DNA of 64,000 bases from GCA-1730015 sp964550655 (GTDB lineage Bacteria > Pseudomonadota > Gammaproteobacteria > Granulosicoccales > Granulosicoccaceae): assembly GCA_964550655.1 (NCBI GenBank), contig CAZKAQ010000007.1, forward strand, positions 1 through 64,000, written 5' to 3'. The notes below the pieces were generated by a model. That model had not been told where the DNA came from and made no database searches. It was given only the letters and a program-made list of their open reading frames with translations. Positions within the stretch are counted from its first letter, which is position 1; each line of letters begins with the position of its first letter. The translations under genes were made by a program, and so were the position numbers. This document shows positions 54,351-63,419 of the stretch, piece after piece.

Positions 54351-56207
54351 ATGATCAATAAATACCCTTTGTGGAAATATCTGTTACTGGCTGCGGTCGT
54401 CATGGCCGGTTGTCTGTTTGCATTGCCAAACCTCTATGGCGATGATCCGGCGGTGCAAATATCTCCTCGCAACGGCGTGTTAGCGGCGGATCTTGAAAGT
54501 GGCGTCAGATCGACTCTTGAACAGGCAGGTGTCGAGGACTTCCGCGTGCGAGTCGAGGATGAACGCATGTTGGTGTTGTTTGCCGACGGCGATGATCAAC
54601 TTAAAGGTCGTGACGTAATTCAACAGAATCACAGTGATCGTAATACCGTGGCACTGAACCTTGTGCCTGCCACTCCTGCATGGCTCAGATCAATAGCCAA
54701 GCCGATGGGTCTGGGCCTCGATCTGCGTGGTGGCGTTCACTTTCTGATGGAAGTTGATATTGCGGCAGCGATAACCCAGGCCGAAGCAAAATACATTGAT
54801 GATTTCCGCACCTTTTTGCGTGGCAGGGATATTCGTTATCGTGGTGCCAGACAATCGGAAGCAGGTGTGCGGGTTCGGTTTGACGATGCTGCCAGACGTG
54901 ACGCTGCACTGGCTGCTATCCGCTCTGAATATTTTGACCTTGAACTCAACACGGCCGAGGACGGCGGAGACTTCTACATAGATGCCAAACTGACCGAATT
55001 AGCGCGTGAAAACGAAAGGCGATCAGCGCTCGAACAGAATATTATTACCTTGCGCAATCGTGTCAATGAACTCGGTGTTGCAGAGCCGATTGTTCAGCAG
55101 CAGGGGCGTGAACGTATTGTGGTGCAACTGCCGGGCGTGCAGGACACCACCATTGCAAAAGAAATACTTGGTGCGACTGCAACACTTGAATACCGCCTGG
55201 TGCATGGCAACTCCAACGACTGGTATGCAGCGCAGGGTACCGGTCGCATACCGGCCAATACCAAACTCTACTCGTTAAGAGAAGACGGTAGCCCGATACT
55301 GTTGCAAAGAAGCGTCATTGTCACCGGGGATCAGATCAAGGGTGCGTCTTCTGGTATAGATACCCAGTCCGGATCACCGGCGGTATTTATTAACCTCGAC
55401 GGTGGTGGTGCCAAGCGGATGCAGGAGATTAGCTCCGAGAATATCGGCAATCCAATGGCTGTAGTGTTTATCGAAACACAGGTCACTACGGTTAAAAAGG
55501 GTGATGAGTACGAAAAGAAGCGCACCCGCGTTGAAGAAGTGATCAACGTGGCGACCATTCGCGATGTATTAAGCCACCGGTTTCAGACAACTGGTCTTGC
55601 AACCGATGAAGCACGTAATTTGTCGCTACTGCTCAGAGCCGGTGCGCTGAAAGCCCCGGTTGAGATTGTTGAGGAGCGCACTGTCGGTCCGAGTCTTGGT
55701 CAGGAGAATATTGATCGGGGTAAGATGTCTGTACTAATCGGTCTTGCGCTGGTACTGATCTTTATGGCTATCTACTACAAGGCATTTGGTGTGATAGCAG
55801 ATCTTGCGCTGGTTACCAATCTGGTGTTAATCGTTGCATTGCTGTCTATGCTGCCAACTTCCCTGACCTTGCCCGGTATCGCCGGAATCGTCCTGACGGT
55901 GGGTATGGCGGTGGATGCCAATGTACTTATCTTTGAGCGTATTCGTGAAGAGCTGCGCGCCGGCCATCGCGTGCAGGACGCTATTCATGCAGGATACGAA
56001 AAAGCCTTTGTAACCATTGCTGATGCCAACGTCACAACGCTTATTGCAGCGGTTGTCTTGTTTGTGTTTGGTACCGGTCCAATCAAAGGCTTTGCAGTCA
56101 CGCTTTCCATAGGAATTATTACTTCTATGTTTACAGCGATATTCGGCACGCGCGCAATTGTTAACTGGCTCTACGGCGGCAAGAAACTTAAAACCTTACC
56201 TATCTAG
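54351..56207 (+). CDS. secD: Protein translocase subunit SecD
   Basis: A 618-aa protein with an N-terminal membrane helix (about 8-26), a large periplasmic domain, the GLGLDLRGGVHFLMEVD landmark near residue 120, and five C-terminal helices. These include GIAGIVLTVGMAVDANVLIF near 505, here quoted up to 20 residues. It uses the proton gradient with SecF to pull exported proteins through. Its stop codon TAG lies inside the CTAG end of the inserted repeat element, so the element begins within the last codons. Confidence 0.95.
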   Translation: MINKYPLWKYLLLAAVVMAGCLFALPNLYGDDPAVQISPRNGVLAADLESGVRSTLEQAGVEDFRVRVEDERMLVLFADGDDQLKGRDVIQQNHSDRNTVALNLVPATPAWLRSIAKPMGLGLDLRGGVHFLMEVDIAAAITQAEAKYIDDFRTFLRGRDIRYRGARQSEAGVRVRFDDAARRDAALAAIRSEYFDLELNTAEDGGDFYIDAKLTELARENERRSALEQNIITLRNRVNELGVAEPIVQQQGRERIVVQLPGVQDTTIAKEILGATATLEYRLVHGNSNDWYAAQGTGRIPANTKLYSLREDGSPILLQRSVIVTGDQIKGASSGIDTQSGSPAVFINLDGGGAKRMQEISSENIGNPMAVVFIETQVTTVKKGDEYEKKRTRVEEVINVATIRDVLSHRFQTTGLATDEARNLSLLLRAGALKAPVEIVEERTVGPSLGQENIDRGKMSVLIGLALVLIFMAIYYKAFGVIADLALVTNLVLIVALLSMLPTSLTLPGIAGIVLTVGMAVDANVLIFERIREELRAGHRVQDAIHAGYEKAFVTIADANVTTLIAAVVLFVFGTGPIKGFAVTLSIGIITSMFTAIFGTRAIVNWLYGGKKLKTLPI

Positions 56208-56448
56208 CCTGCATTATTCATGAGGCGACCTGCGAACTTGGCTTTTATGTCTTTAATTATAGTTTTTGTGGTGAATTTATGTTCAATCCTAAAATGACAG
56301 ACTGTCTATTCGACGCCAGAGCCAATAGCGCGTCACATCTCACTCTATCCCCTTCGGCGCGTGGCGGGCCACGCTTCTCAGGCGATAGGGCGACCTGTTT
56401 AGCGCTATTGACTCTGGGCGCCGAATCCTCATGAATAATGCAGGCTAG
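56204..56448. mobile_element. MITE-like element with 22-bp perfect terminal inverted repeats
   Basis: The ends 56204-56225 and 56427-56448 are perfect inverted complements over 22 bases; each starts CTAGCCTGCATTATT and ends CATGAGG when read inward. Abutting the right end is a second, nested inverted repeat, with arms 56308-56331 and 56402-56426 (a few mismatches). At its centre is a perfect GCGTGGC/GCCACGC stem (56359-56374). The element is 245 bp and has no coding capacity, so it would be non-autonomous. CTAG at both outer ends could be a 4-bp target duplication or part of the repeats. It separates secD from secF, which are normally adjacent. Confidence 0.75.
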
Positions 56449-56503
56449 ATCAGGGCTTACCTGACTAACTTATTCCGATAACCTAGTACAACAGACCGGT
56501 TCC

Positions 56504-57448
56504 ATGGCCAAGACACAAATCAATTATGACGTACGCTTTGATGTGATGGGCTTGCGCAATGCAGCCACGATACTCTCCGCGGTATTAATATTTATTTCTA
56601 TCGTGGCAATAGTACTTCGAGGTTTGAACTTCGGTATCGACTTTACCGGCGGGTATATTGTTGAGGCGGGTTTTGAACAGCCAGCGCAGTTGCCGGCTAT
56701 TCGTGAAGCGTTATCGAATGGAGGATTTGAAGACGCTATTGTGCAGCATTTCGGCACTACGACTGAAGTGCTGGTAAGGCTTGCTCCGGCAGAAGGACTG
56801 ACCGGTGCCAAGGTTAATACCGATGTAGACCGGGTGCTTGCCGGCGTCGGGCAGGGTGAAGTCACCATGCGACGTGTGGAGTTTGTCGGGCCGCAAGTGG
56901 GTGAAGAGCTGCGTGAACAGGGTGGTCTGGCTGTACTTATCGCGCTGTTTTTTATTGTTGTTTATATCTGGTTGCGTTTTGAGAAGAAATTTTCGGTGGG
57001 TGCGGTTGCGGCACTGGTGCATGACGTACTTATTACCGTTGGTTTTTTTGCGATAACCCAGATTAATTTTGATCTCAGCGTGTTGGCCGCGATTCTGGCG
57101 GTGATTGGCTATTCGCTCAACGATACGATTGTTGTGTTTGACAGAATTCGGGAAAACTTTAAAGCCATTCGTAAGAAACAGCCTATAGAGGTAATGAACA
57201 TCTCAATTAATCAGACACTGTCTCGTACCATTATCACTTCACTCACCACCTTGCTTGTACTGCTTGCGTTGTTTTTGCTGGGCGGTGAATCGATTCGAAG
57301 CTTTGCAGTGGCATTGATAATTGGTGTTATTGTCGGAACGTACTCGTCTATCTATGTTGCGAGTAATGCAGTACTTAAGCTTGGCCTGACACGTGAGCAT
57401 ATGCTGCCGGTAGAGAAAGAAGGAACAGGGCTGGACGATATACCCTGA
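56504..57448 (+). CDS. secF: Protein translocase subunit SecF
   Basis: A 314-aa protein with an N-terminal helix (about 20-40), the FGIDFTGGY motif near residue 44, a periplasmic domain and five C-terminal helices. IGYSLNDTIVVFDRIREN near 195 and the final SIYVASNAVLKLGL are typical. It partners with SecD. The 296-bp gap to secD is unusual and is mostly filled by the repeat element, so expression may depend on read-through or a promoter within the gap. Confidence 0.95.
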   Translation: MAKTQINYDVRFDVMGLRNAATILSAVLIFISIVAIVLRGLNFGIDFTGGYIVEAGFEQPAQLPAIREALSNGGFEDAIVQHFGTTTEVLVRLAPAEGLTGAKVNTDVDRVLAGVGQGEVTMRRVEFVGPQVGEELREQGGLAVLIALFFIVVYIWLRFEKKFSVGAVAALVHDVLITVGFFAITQINFDLSVLAAILAVIGYSLNDTIVVFDRIRENFKAIRKKQPIEVMNISINQTLSRTIITSLTTLLVLLALFLLGGESIRSFAVALIIGVIVGTYSSIYVASNAVLKLGLTREHMLPVEKEGTGLDDIP

Positions 57449-57481
57449 TTGATCAGGGCTGTGGGTAGCTCCCGGCCCGGA

Positions 57482-58279
57482 CTAAATTTCGTAAACCTTT
57501 AGTTCTCTGAAGGTTTTGACCATCTGATCAAATACCTTCGGCGTGGCGACGATAACGTTGCCTGACTGCATCCAGTTACTCTCACCTTTTGTATCGCCGA
57601 TCAATCCACCTGCCTCTCTAACTATGAGTGCGCCTGCTGCAACATCCCAGGGCTTGAGATTGAATTGCCAGTAGCCATCGAGTCTGCCGGCTGCCACATA
57701 GGCGAGCTCCAGTGCTGCCGAGCCATGCCGGCGTATACCGGAAGCATTGGTGGTGAAGGAATTCAGAGTTTTCAGATACGCCTCGTAATCACTCTGACCA
57801 TCATTGGAAAAACCGGTACTGAGTAGCGCGCTCTCAAGGTTTGAACGCTTGCTGACGCGCAGCCGTTTGCCGTCAAGTGTTGCACCGTCACCGCGAGTGG
57901 CTGTGAACAGTTCCTGGCTGACCGGGTTATAGATAACCGCCTGTTCCATCCGGTTTTTGTGTTCCACCGCAATCGATACACAAAATGACGGGTATCCGTG
58001 CAGATAGTTCTTAGTGCCGTCGAGCGGATCGATGTACCATTTGTATTCAGCTTTTTCGTTGCCAACCAAACCGCTCTCTTCACAGATGAACTGGTGGTCG
58101 GGAAAAGAGCGCTGCAACACCGAGACAACTTCGGCCTCTGTCAGTCTGTCTACTTCAGAGACGAAGTCGTTTTTGCCTTTAGCTTCGACAGTGATGCTGT
58201 CGAGCCGGTCCATGTATTTGGTCAGTACCCGGCCTCCGGCACGAGCGGCGCGAACGGCGATGTTAAGCATCGGGTGCAT
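57482..58279 (-). CDS. suhB: Inositol-1-monophosphatase family protein SuhB
   Basis: 265 aa from the ATG at 58279; the open frame continues 83 codons upstream into the trmJ region, but only this start gives the standard N-terminus MHPMLNIAVRAARAGG. Metal-binding motifs are EESG (about 67), DPLDGTKNYLHGYP (about 84-97) and WDVAAGALIVREAGG (near 210). SuhB also acts with Nus factors in rRNA transcription in enterobacteria. It is divergent from trmJ, the usual arrangement. Confidence 0.92.
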   Translation of the reverse strand: MHPMLNIAVRAARAGGRVLTKYMDRLDSITVEAKGKNDFVSEVDRLTEAEVVSVLQRSFPDHQFICEESGLVGNEKAEYKWYIDPLDGTKNYLHGYPSFCVSIAVEHKNRMEQAVIYNPVSQELFTATRGDGATLDGKRLRVSKRSNLESALLSTGFSNDGQSDYEAYLKTLNSFTTNASGIRRHGSAALELAYVAAGRLDGYWQFNLKPWDVAAGALIVREAGGLIGDTKGESNWMQSGNVIVATPKVFDQMVKTFRELKVYEI

Positions 58280-58397
58280 TGAAGTGCGACTCCATGGCGT
58301 AGTTCGGAAAGGCTGATTGTTGCAACCGGTAAGAATACAGCATTGCAGCGCCTGATACGCGTTGCTTCGTGAACTTTTAGTTTGAATAGTTGGTTCC

Positions 58398-59183
58398 GTG
58401 TTGAACTCTGAGACAAAAAAACCTGATTCGATCAAGTTCGTATTGGTGGAAACCAGTAACGGCGGCAATGTCGGTGCCGCGGCACGGGCGATGAAAACCA
58501 TGGGTTTATCGCAGCTTGCGCTGGTCAATCCCTGTGAGTTCAGAACTTATGAATGCTACTCGCGGGCAGCTGGAGCTTATGATCTGCTTGATAACGCCGT
58601 CGTTTACCAGACGCTTGAAGAGGCGCTGGCTGATTGTTCGATTGTGATTGGTACCAGTGCAAGAATTCGAAGCCTGAGCTGGCCGCAGATCGAACCGCGC
58701 GACTTTACCGGTCTGCTAAGCGACGCACCGGAGGGTTCAAAAATCGCGGTAGTCTTCGGCCGTGAGAGAAGCGGGCTGAGTAATGCCGAGCTTGGCCTGT
58801 GTTCTCAATTGGTGGTTATACCGTCGGTAAGCGATTTTAGCTCGCTCAACATTTCTGCTGCTGTTCAGGTGCTTGCTTATGAAGCGCGTCTTGCGATGCT
58901 GGCTATGCAGAGCGCAGACAATGATTCAGCTGCTTTAGACAATGCACGTCGCGTAAAGCCCGGTGATATGCCGGCAACTCACGATGAACTTGAGCAAATG
59001 TATGAGCATCTGCAATCGACCATGATCGACACCGGTTACCTCGATCTTGAAAACCCGCGCATGATGATGCCGCGCTTCAGGCGGCTTTTTAACCGCACGT
59101 TGCTGAATCGCAGCGAAGTGCAGTTGCTGCGCGGACTTTTTGCGTCACTGGCAAAAATGTCTCGACGGATTAAGGCCGAATGA
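58398..59183 (+). CDS. trmJ: tRNA (cytidine/uridine-32-2'-O)-methyltransferase TrmJ
   Basis: A 261-aa SPOUT methyltransferase. VETSNGGNVGAAARAMKTMG (about 16-35) is the N-terminal motif, VFGRERSGLSNAEL is motif 2 with the conserved Arg, and VIPSVSDFSSLNISAAVQV is the SAM-binding knot motif. A C-terminal helical extension covers about 200-255. The start is GTG at 58398, with a TTG in the next codon. It precedes cysE by 131 bp, as in many gammaproteobacteria. Confidence 0.9.
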   Translation: MLNSETKKPDSIKFVLVETSNGGNVGAAARAMKTMGLSQLALVNPCEFRTYECYSRAAGAYDLLDNAVVYQTLEEALADCSIVIGTSARIRSLSWPQIEPRDFTGLLSDAPEGSKIAVVFGRERSGLSNAELGLCSQLVVIPSVSDFSSLNISAAVQVLAYEARLAMLAMQSADNDSAALDNARRVKPGDMPATHDELEQMYEHLQSTMIDTGYLDLENPRMMMPRFRRLFNRTLLNRSEVQLLRGLFASLAKMSRRIKAE

Positions 59184-59259
59184 ACAGCATTTTCGTTGAA
59201 TGTCCGGATGAATGGGTGTGTGTCACAGATAACCGTGTTGGATATTTTCACATCCTGCT

Positions 59260-59310
59260 TTGGATTCTTGGAAATAAGCCTTATAATAGTTGACTAAATT
59301 AATCGGGTAA
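59260..59310 (+). promoter_or_regulatory. cysE promoter with an overlapping IscR type-1-like box
   Basis: TTGGAT (59260-59265), a 16-bp spacer and TATAAT (59282-59287) form a promoter. The IscR-like box at 59286-59310 reads ATAGTTGACTAA then ATTAATCGGGTAA. It agrees at all but two of 25 positions with the type-1 consensus I recall (ATASYYGACTRWWWYAGTC-RRSTAT). It covers the expected transcription start and ends 4 bases before the cysE ATG, so holo-IscR should repress cysE. Confidence 0.55.
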
Positions 59311-59314
59311 TCGC

Positions 59315-60115
59315 ATGTTTGCGCAAATTAAAGAGGACATCTACTGCGTTTTTGATCGTGATCCTGCGTCGCGCACGGTGTTCGAGATCCTGACCACTTA
59401 CCCCGGAACGCATGCATTGTTAACTCATCGCATGTCAAACTGGCTGTGGCGAAAGAATTTCAAGTGGCTGGCGCGGTCATTTTCCTATATTTGCCGATGG
59501 TTTACCGGCATTGAAATTCATCCGGGCGCAACTATCGGACGGCGATTTTTTATTGACCACGGTACCGGCGTGGTGATTGGTGAGACTGCCGAAATCGGTG
59601 ACGACGTAACGCTCTACCATGGTGTGACGCTCGGTGGCACAACCTGGAACAAGGGCAAACGCCACCCGACAGTGCACGACAATGTGGTGGTTGGTGCCGG
59701 GGCGAAGATTCTCGGCCCGATTGTGGTCGGAGAAAACGCCAGAATCGGATCCAATGCAGTGGTTGTGAAGAATGTGCCATCGGGCGCTACCATGGTGGGT
59801 ATTCCGGCGCGTCAGGCAGGCTCGCAGGCCCCGGTCTCTGAGGTCCGTAAGGCGACCGCCGACAAAATCGGTTTTGATGCCTACGGTGTCACGGCTGATC
59901 TTCCGGATCCGGTGGTTGACGCCATCGACAAAATGCTCGACCACATTCACGAAACCGACAAGCGCTTTGAAGAGATGCGCTGCGCACTGCAAAAGCTTGG
60001 CGAACACGTTGACAAAATTGAGCCGCTGGAAGTGGAACAACTGCTGGCGGATTGCCGTGGTGAGGTACGGGCAAATGCGGCGGAAACTGATGCAAAAGCG
60101 GCCGCGAGCACCTGA
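59315..60115 (+). CDS. cysE: Serine O-acetyltransferase
   Basis: A 266-aa protein. An N-terminal helical domain (RTVFEILTTYPGTHALLTHR near 20-40) precedes a left-handed beta-helix of hexapeptide repeats with the catalytic residues in FIDHGTGVVIGETAEIGDD (about 86-104) and YHGVTLGGT. A C-terminal extension of about 60 residues is predicted helical. It makes O-acetylserine for cysteine synthesis, supplying the sulfur donor used by IscS. Its place ahead of iscR, with an IscR-like box, ties cysteine supply to Fe-S cluster demand. Confidence 0.93.
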   Translation: MFAQIKEDIYCVFDRDPASRTVFEILTTYPGTHALLTHRMSNWLWRKNFKWLARSFSYICRWFTGIEIHPGATIGRRFFIDHGTGVVIGETAEIGDDVTLYHGVTLGGTTWNKGKRHPTVHDNVVVGAGAKILGPIVVGENARIGSNAVVVKNVPSGATMVGIPARQAGSQAPVSEVRKATADKIGFDAYGVTADLPDPVVDAIDKMLDHIHETDKRFEEMRCALQKLGEHVDKIEPLEVEQLLADCRGEVRANAAETDAKAAAST

Positions 60116-60164
60116 TTTTTCGGGGTTTCCGTCAAATTTAAGGAATTTGTATTTGCAGCTGTTA

Positions 60165-60196
60165 ATACTTGACTGTTTTTGTAGGAAATGTAAACT
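60165..60196 (+). promoter_or_regulatory. iscR promoter with an IscR type-1-like box
   Basis: TTGACT (60169-60174), a 16-bp spacer and TAAACT (60191-60196) form the promoter. The surrounding box starts ATACTTGACTGTTTT at 60165, a good match to the left half of the IscR type-1 site, with a weaker right half ending near 60189. This is the expected place for IscR autorepression. Confidence 0.6.
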
Positions 60197-60220
60197 GGCC
60201 AGAGTGGACAGGGTGATTCT

Positions 60221-60697
60221 ATGAAGCTGACAACGCGTGGCAGGTATGCCGTCACAGCCATGCTTGACCTTGCCCTGTATGAAAATCAGGGACCTATCAG
60301 TCTTGCCGACATTTCCGAACGACAGGAAATATCTTTGTCGTATCTTGAGCAGTTGTTCTCAAGATTGCGCAGGAGCAAGCTGGTAGAGAGTACCAGAGGT
60401 CCCGGCGGTGGCTACTGCATCGCACGACCGCTGGAGGAAGTATCTATCGCAGATATAGTGCGCGCGGTGAATGAATCAGTGGACACTACGCTGTGCGGCG
60501 GACAGAAAAATTGCCATCAGCATGGCAGATGCCTTACGCATGATTTGTGGGAGGGCTTAAGCGAACAAATTGAAAGCTTTTTAAGTGGCGTCAGCCTGCG
60601 GGATCTCATAGAAAGAGAGCAGGTTCGTGAGGTCGCTCAACGGCAATCCGAAAACCCGTTGTTGTTCCGCCAAGGGGCAGCTTCGGCAAAGCATTAA
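60221..60697 (+). CDS. iscR: Fe-S cluster-sensing Rrf2 regulator IscR
   Basis: A 158-aa protein with an N-terminal winged helix beginning MKLTTRGRYAVTAMLDLAL, the family signature, and a recognition helix in ISLSYLEQLFSRLRR. The 2Fe-2S ligands are three cysteines and a histidine in CGGQKNCHQHGRCLTHDLW (about 92-110): Cys92, Cys98, Cys104 and His107. It represses the isc genes when its cluster is loaded. Confidence 0.95.
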   Translation: MKLTTRGRYAVTAMLDLALYENQGPISLADISERQEISLSYLEQLFSRLRRSKLVESTRGPGGGYCIARPLEEVSIADIVRAVNESVDTTLCGGQKNCHQHGRCLTHDLWEGLSEQIESFLSGVSLRDLIEREQVREVAQRQSENPLLFRQGAASAKH

Positions 60698-60747
60698 CCG
60701 ATTTTCAAACACGGCCTGAAGAACAGGCCAGAAACAGAGAGACTGAA

Positions 60748-61971
60748 GTGGGAAACCTCAACATACCTGTATACCTCGATTACTCGGCAACAACTCCGGT
60801 TGACGAACGTGTAGCTAAGGCAATGACAGATTGCCTGACCGTGCAGGGCAACTTCGGTAACCCTGCATCGCGCTCACACGTTTTTGGCTGGAAAGCTGAA
60901 GATGCCGTGACTGAAGCGCGTGCCAACGTTGCAAGACTGATTGGCGCCAATCCCAAAGAAATCGTATGGACTTCCGGTGCTACAGAATCGGATAACCTTG
61001 CGATTAAAGGCGCGGCACACTTCAATGCAAGTAAGGGTAAGCACATCATTACTTTGAAAACAGAACACAAAGCCGTGCTTGATACCTGCAGGCAACTGGA
61101 GCGTGAAGGTTTTGAAGTGACTTATCTTGGCCCTGAAGATAATGGTCTGGTTGATATCACCAAGCTTGCAGATGCGATTCGCGAAGACACCACACTTGTT
61201 TCAATCATGCACGTGAATAATGAGATTGGTGTGATCCAGGACCTCGAAGCTATTGGTGCACTGACACGTTCAAAGAAAGTGCTGTTCCATGTTGATGCAG
61301 CGCAAAGCCCCGGTAAGGTAGCGATTGATGTCGATGCAATGAACATTGATCTGTTGTCGCTCTGCGCACACAAGGTCTACGGGCCGAAAGGTATCGGTGC
61401 CTTGTATGTACGTCGCAAGCCGCGTGTACGTATTGAAGCGCAAATACACGGCGGTGGTCATGAGCGCGGTATGCGTTCAGGTACTTTGGCCACACACCAG
61501 ATTGTTGGTATGGGCGAGTCTTTTCGAATAGCTTATGAAGAGATGGCAGAAGAGAATGCGCGCATAGAAAAGCTGCGTGATCGTTTATGGGAAGGTTTGA
61601 AGGACATGGAAGAGGTCTATCTCAACGGTGATTTTGAGCAGCGTATTCCGGGTAATCTGAATATCAGTTTCAATTTTGTCGAAGGTGAGAGCCTGATGAT
61701 GTCACTTAAAGACATTGCTGTGTCGAGTGGTTCGGCATGTACCAGTGATAGTCTTGAGCCCTCTTACGTATTGCGCGCTCTGGGTCGTAACGATGAACTG
61801 GCACACAGTTCTCTGCGATTCACGCTGGGTCGGTTTACCACTGAAGAAGAAGTTGATTTCACCATTAAAGAAGTGCGCAAAGCGGTCGAAAAGTTGCGCG
61901 ATCTTTCACCACTATGGGATATGTTTAAAGACGGTGTCGATCTCGAAACCGTGCAGTGGGCAGCCCACTAA
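60748..61971 (+). CDS. iscS: Cysteine desulfurase IscS
   Basis: A 407-aa protein starting at GTG. The PLP-binding lysine is in SLCAHKVYGPKGIGAL (about 208), and the active-site loop cysteine in SSGSACTSDSLEPSYVLRAL (about 331). YLDYSATTPVDERV opens the protein. It removes sulfur from cysteine and passes it as persulfide to IscU and other acceptors. Confidence 0.97.
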   Translation: MGNLNIPVYLDYSATTPVDERVAKAMTDCLTVQGNFGNPASRSHVFGWKAEDAVTEARANVARLIGANPKEIVWTSGATESDNLAIKGAAHFNASKGKHIITLKTEHKAVLDTCRQLEREGFEVTYLGPEDNGLVDITKLADAIREDTTLVSIMHVNNEIGVIQDLEAIGALTRSKKVLFHVDAAQSPGKVAIDVDAMNIDLLSLCAHKVYGPKGIGALYVRRKPRVRIEAQIHGGGHERGMRSGTLATHQIVGMGESFRIAYEEMAEENARIEKLRDRLWEGLKDMEEVYLNGDFEQRIPGNLNISFNFVEGESLMMSLKDIAVSSGSACTSDSLEPSYVLRALGRNDELAHSSLRFTLGRFTTEEEVDFTIKEVRKAVEKLRDLSPLWDMFKDGVDLETVQWAAH

Positions 61972-62031
61972 GACACAAAACCAAAGTTTATTATCCAGCT
62001 ACAACACAACTGATTTACGAAGGAAAAAAGC

Positions 62032-62433
62032 ATGGCTTATAGCGACAAGGTAATTGATCATTACGAAAATCCCCGCAACGTTGGCAAACTTGATGCGGAC
62101 AGCGACAACGTCGGCACCGGTATGGTTGGCGCACCTGCCTGCGGTGATGTGATGCGACTTCAGATCCAGGTGGATGACAACGGTGTTATAGAAGATGCCA
62201 AGTTCAAAACCTACGGCTGTGGTTCTGCAATCGCCTCTTCATCTCTGGTCACAGAGATGGTCAAAGGCAAAACGCTTGACGAAGCAGCTGCCATTAAGAA
62301 CATGGAAATCGTAGAAGAGCTTGCACTTCCACCTGTGAAGATTCACTGCTCTGTATTGGCTGAAGATGCAATTGCCGCAGCAATTGAAGACATCAAAGCC
62401 AAGCGAAGCAAAAAAGCGGAGTCTGCAGCCTAA
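62032..62433 (+). CDS. iscU: Fe-S cluster assembly scaffold IscU
   Basis: 133 aa. The three cluster-binding cysteines are in GAPACGDVM (about 37), KTYGCGSAIASS (about 63) and KIHCSVLAEDAI (about 106). The HscA-recognition motif LPPVK is present at about 99-103. It is the scaffold on which 2Fe-2S clusters are built with sulfur from IscS. Confidence 0.97.
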   Translation: MAYSDKVIDHYENPRNVGKLDADSDNVGTGMVGAPACGDVMRLQIQVDDNGVIEDAKFKTYGCGSAIASSSLVTEMVKGKTLDEAAAIKNMEIVEELALPPVKIHCSVLAEDAIAAAIEDIKAKRSKKAESAA

Positions 62434-62446
62434 GCTGGTTTTATCA

Positions 62447-62770
62447 ATGGCAATAACATTGACAGATGCGGCAGCAGGGCACGTTAAGGGCTTTCTTGAA
62501 AATCGTGGCAAGGGTATCGGATTGCGTCTTGCAGTTCGAACCACCGGATGCTCGGGTATGGCCTACGTGCTCGAATTTGCTGATGAAGTAGAGGATGGGG
62601 ATGTTGTGTTTGACGACAACGACGTCAAAGTTGTTGTCGATCCCAAAAGCCTTGTCTACCTCGATGGCACCGAGCTCGACTTCGGCAAAGAAGGTTTGAA
62701 TGAAGGCTTTAAATTCAACAACCCGAATGTTAAGGATGAGTGTGGTTGCGGAGAGAGCTTTAACGTTTAA
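62447..62770 (+). CDS. iscA: A-type Fe-S carrier IscA
   Basis: 107 aa from the ATG at 62447; a longer open frame would overlap iscU. MAITLTDAAAGHVKGFL is the family start, and the conserved cysteines are in TTGCSGMAYVLEF (about 35) and the terminal DECGCGESF (about 99 and 101). It delivers clusters to 4Fe-4S target proteins. Confidence 0.95.
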   Translation: MAITLTDAAAGHVKGFLENRGKGIGLRLAVRTTGCSGMAYVLEFADEVEDGDVVFDDNDVKVVVDPKSLVYLDGTELDFGKEGLNEGFKFNNPNVKDECGCGESFNV

Positions 62771-62835
62771 GTATCACAATTCTTCCACACTCCTGTCGCA
62801 ACATTGCGACAACCCACCCGCTGAATCAGAAGCCT

Positions 62836-63381
62836 TTGGAAACCGATAACTTCAACTTCGAACAGAACTACTTCGAACTGTTCGATCTTGCTGTCAGTTG
62901 TGAAATTGACTCTCAACTGCTGCGTGAAAAATTTATGCTATTGCAGCGACAGTATCATCCTGACCGTTTCGCCTCTTCGTCAGATACAGACAGGCGCCTC
63001 GCGGTGCAAATAGCAGCACACATCAATGGTGCGCATCAAACGCTGGATAGTCCGTTAAAGCGTGCAGAGTATTGTCTGCAACTGGCCGGATTGAGTACAG
63101 ACTCAGAGACTGACGCGAAAATGGAGCCGGCGTTTTTGATGCAGCAAATGGAGTTGCGTGAAACGCTTGAAGAGATACCAACAGCATCAGACCCGTACAA
63201 GGCTCTCGACTCGGCACGCGATGATATAGACAGTCAGATTCAATCAATGCAGGGCGAGGTTGGTGGCTATATCGCTGAAGAGAAATATGAAAAGGCAAGA
63301 GAGTATGTGCGTCGCTGGCAGTTTCTTGAAAAGCTTGCTCAGGAAGTGGATTCAATTGAGGCACAACTGGACGATGCCTGA
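62836..63381 (+). CDS. hscB: Fe-S assembly co-chaperone HscB
   Basis: A 181-aa protein starting at TTG. An N-terminal J domain (about 8-75) has HPD in LQRQYHPDRFA, and a C-terminal helical domain (about 95-175) binds IscU. It brings IscU to HscA and stimulates its ATPase. The 65-bp gap to iscA is slightly long, but the strand and order are standard. Confidence 0.92.
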   Translation: METDNFNFEQNYFELFDLAVSCEIDSQLLREKFMLLQRQYHPDRFASSSDTDRRLAVQIAAHINGAHQTLDSPLKRAEYCLQLAGLSTDSETDAKMEPAFLMQQMELRETLEEIPTASDPYKALDSARDDIDSQIQSMQGEVGGYIAEEKYEKAREYVRRWQFLEKLAQEVDSIEAQLDDA

Positions 63382-63419
63382 TATGTGTACATATAAACTG
63401 AATCTGGTCCCGTACTGAT

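Noticed and set aside
58280..58528. N-terminal extension of suhB by 83 codons
   Set aside because: The extension overlaps the divergent trmJ start and does not resemble the SuhB N-terminus; the ATG at 58279 fits the family.
59477..60040. 187-codon minus-strand frame within cysE
   Set aside because: Antisense to the hexapeptide-repeat region of cysE, where periodic codon use creates open antisense frames.
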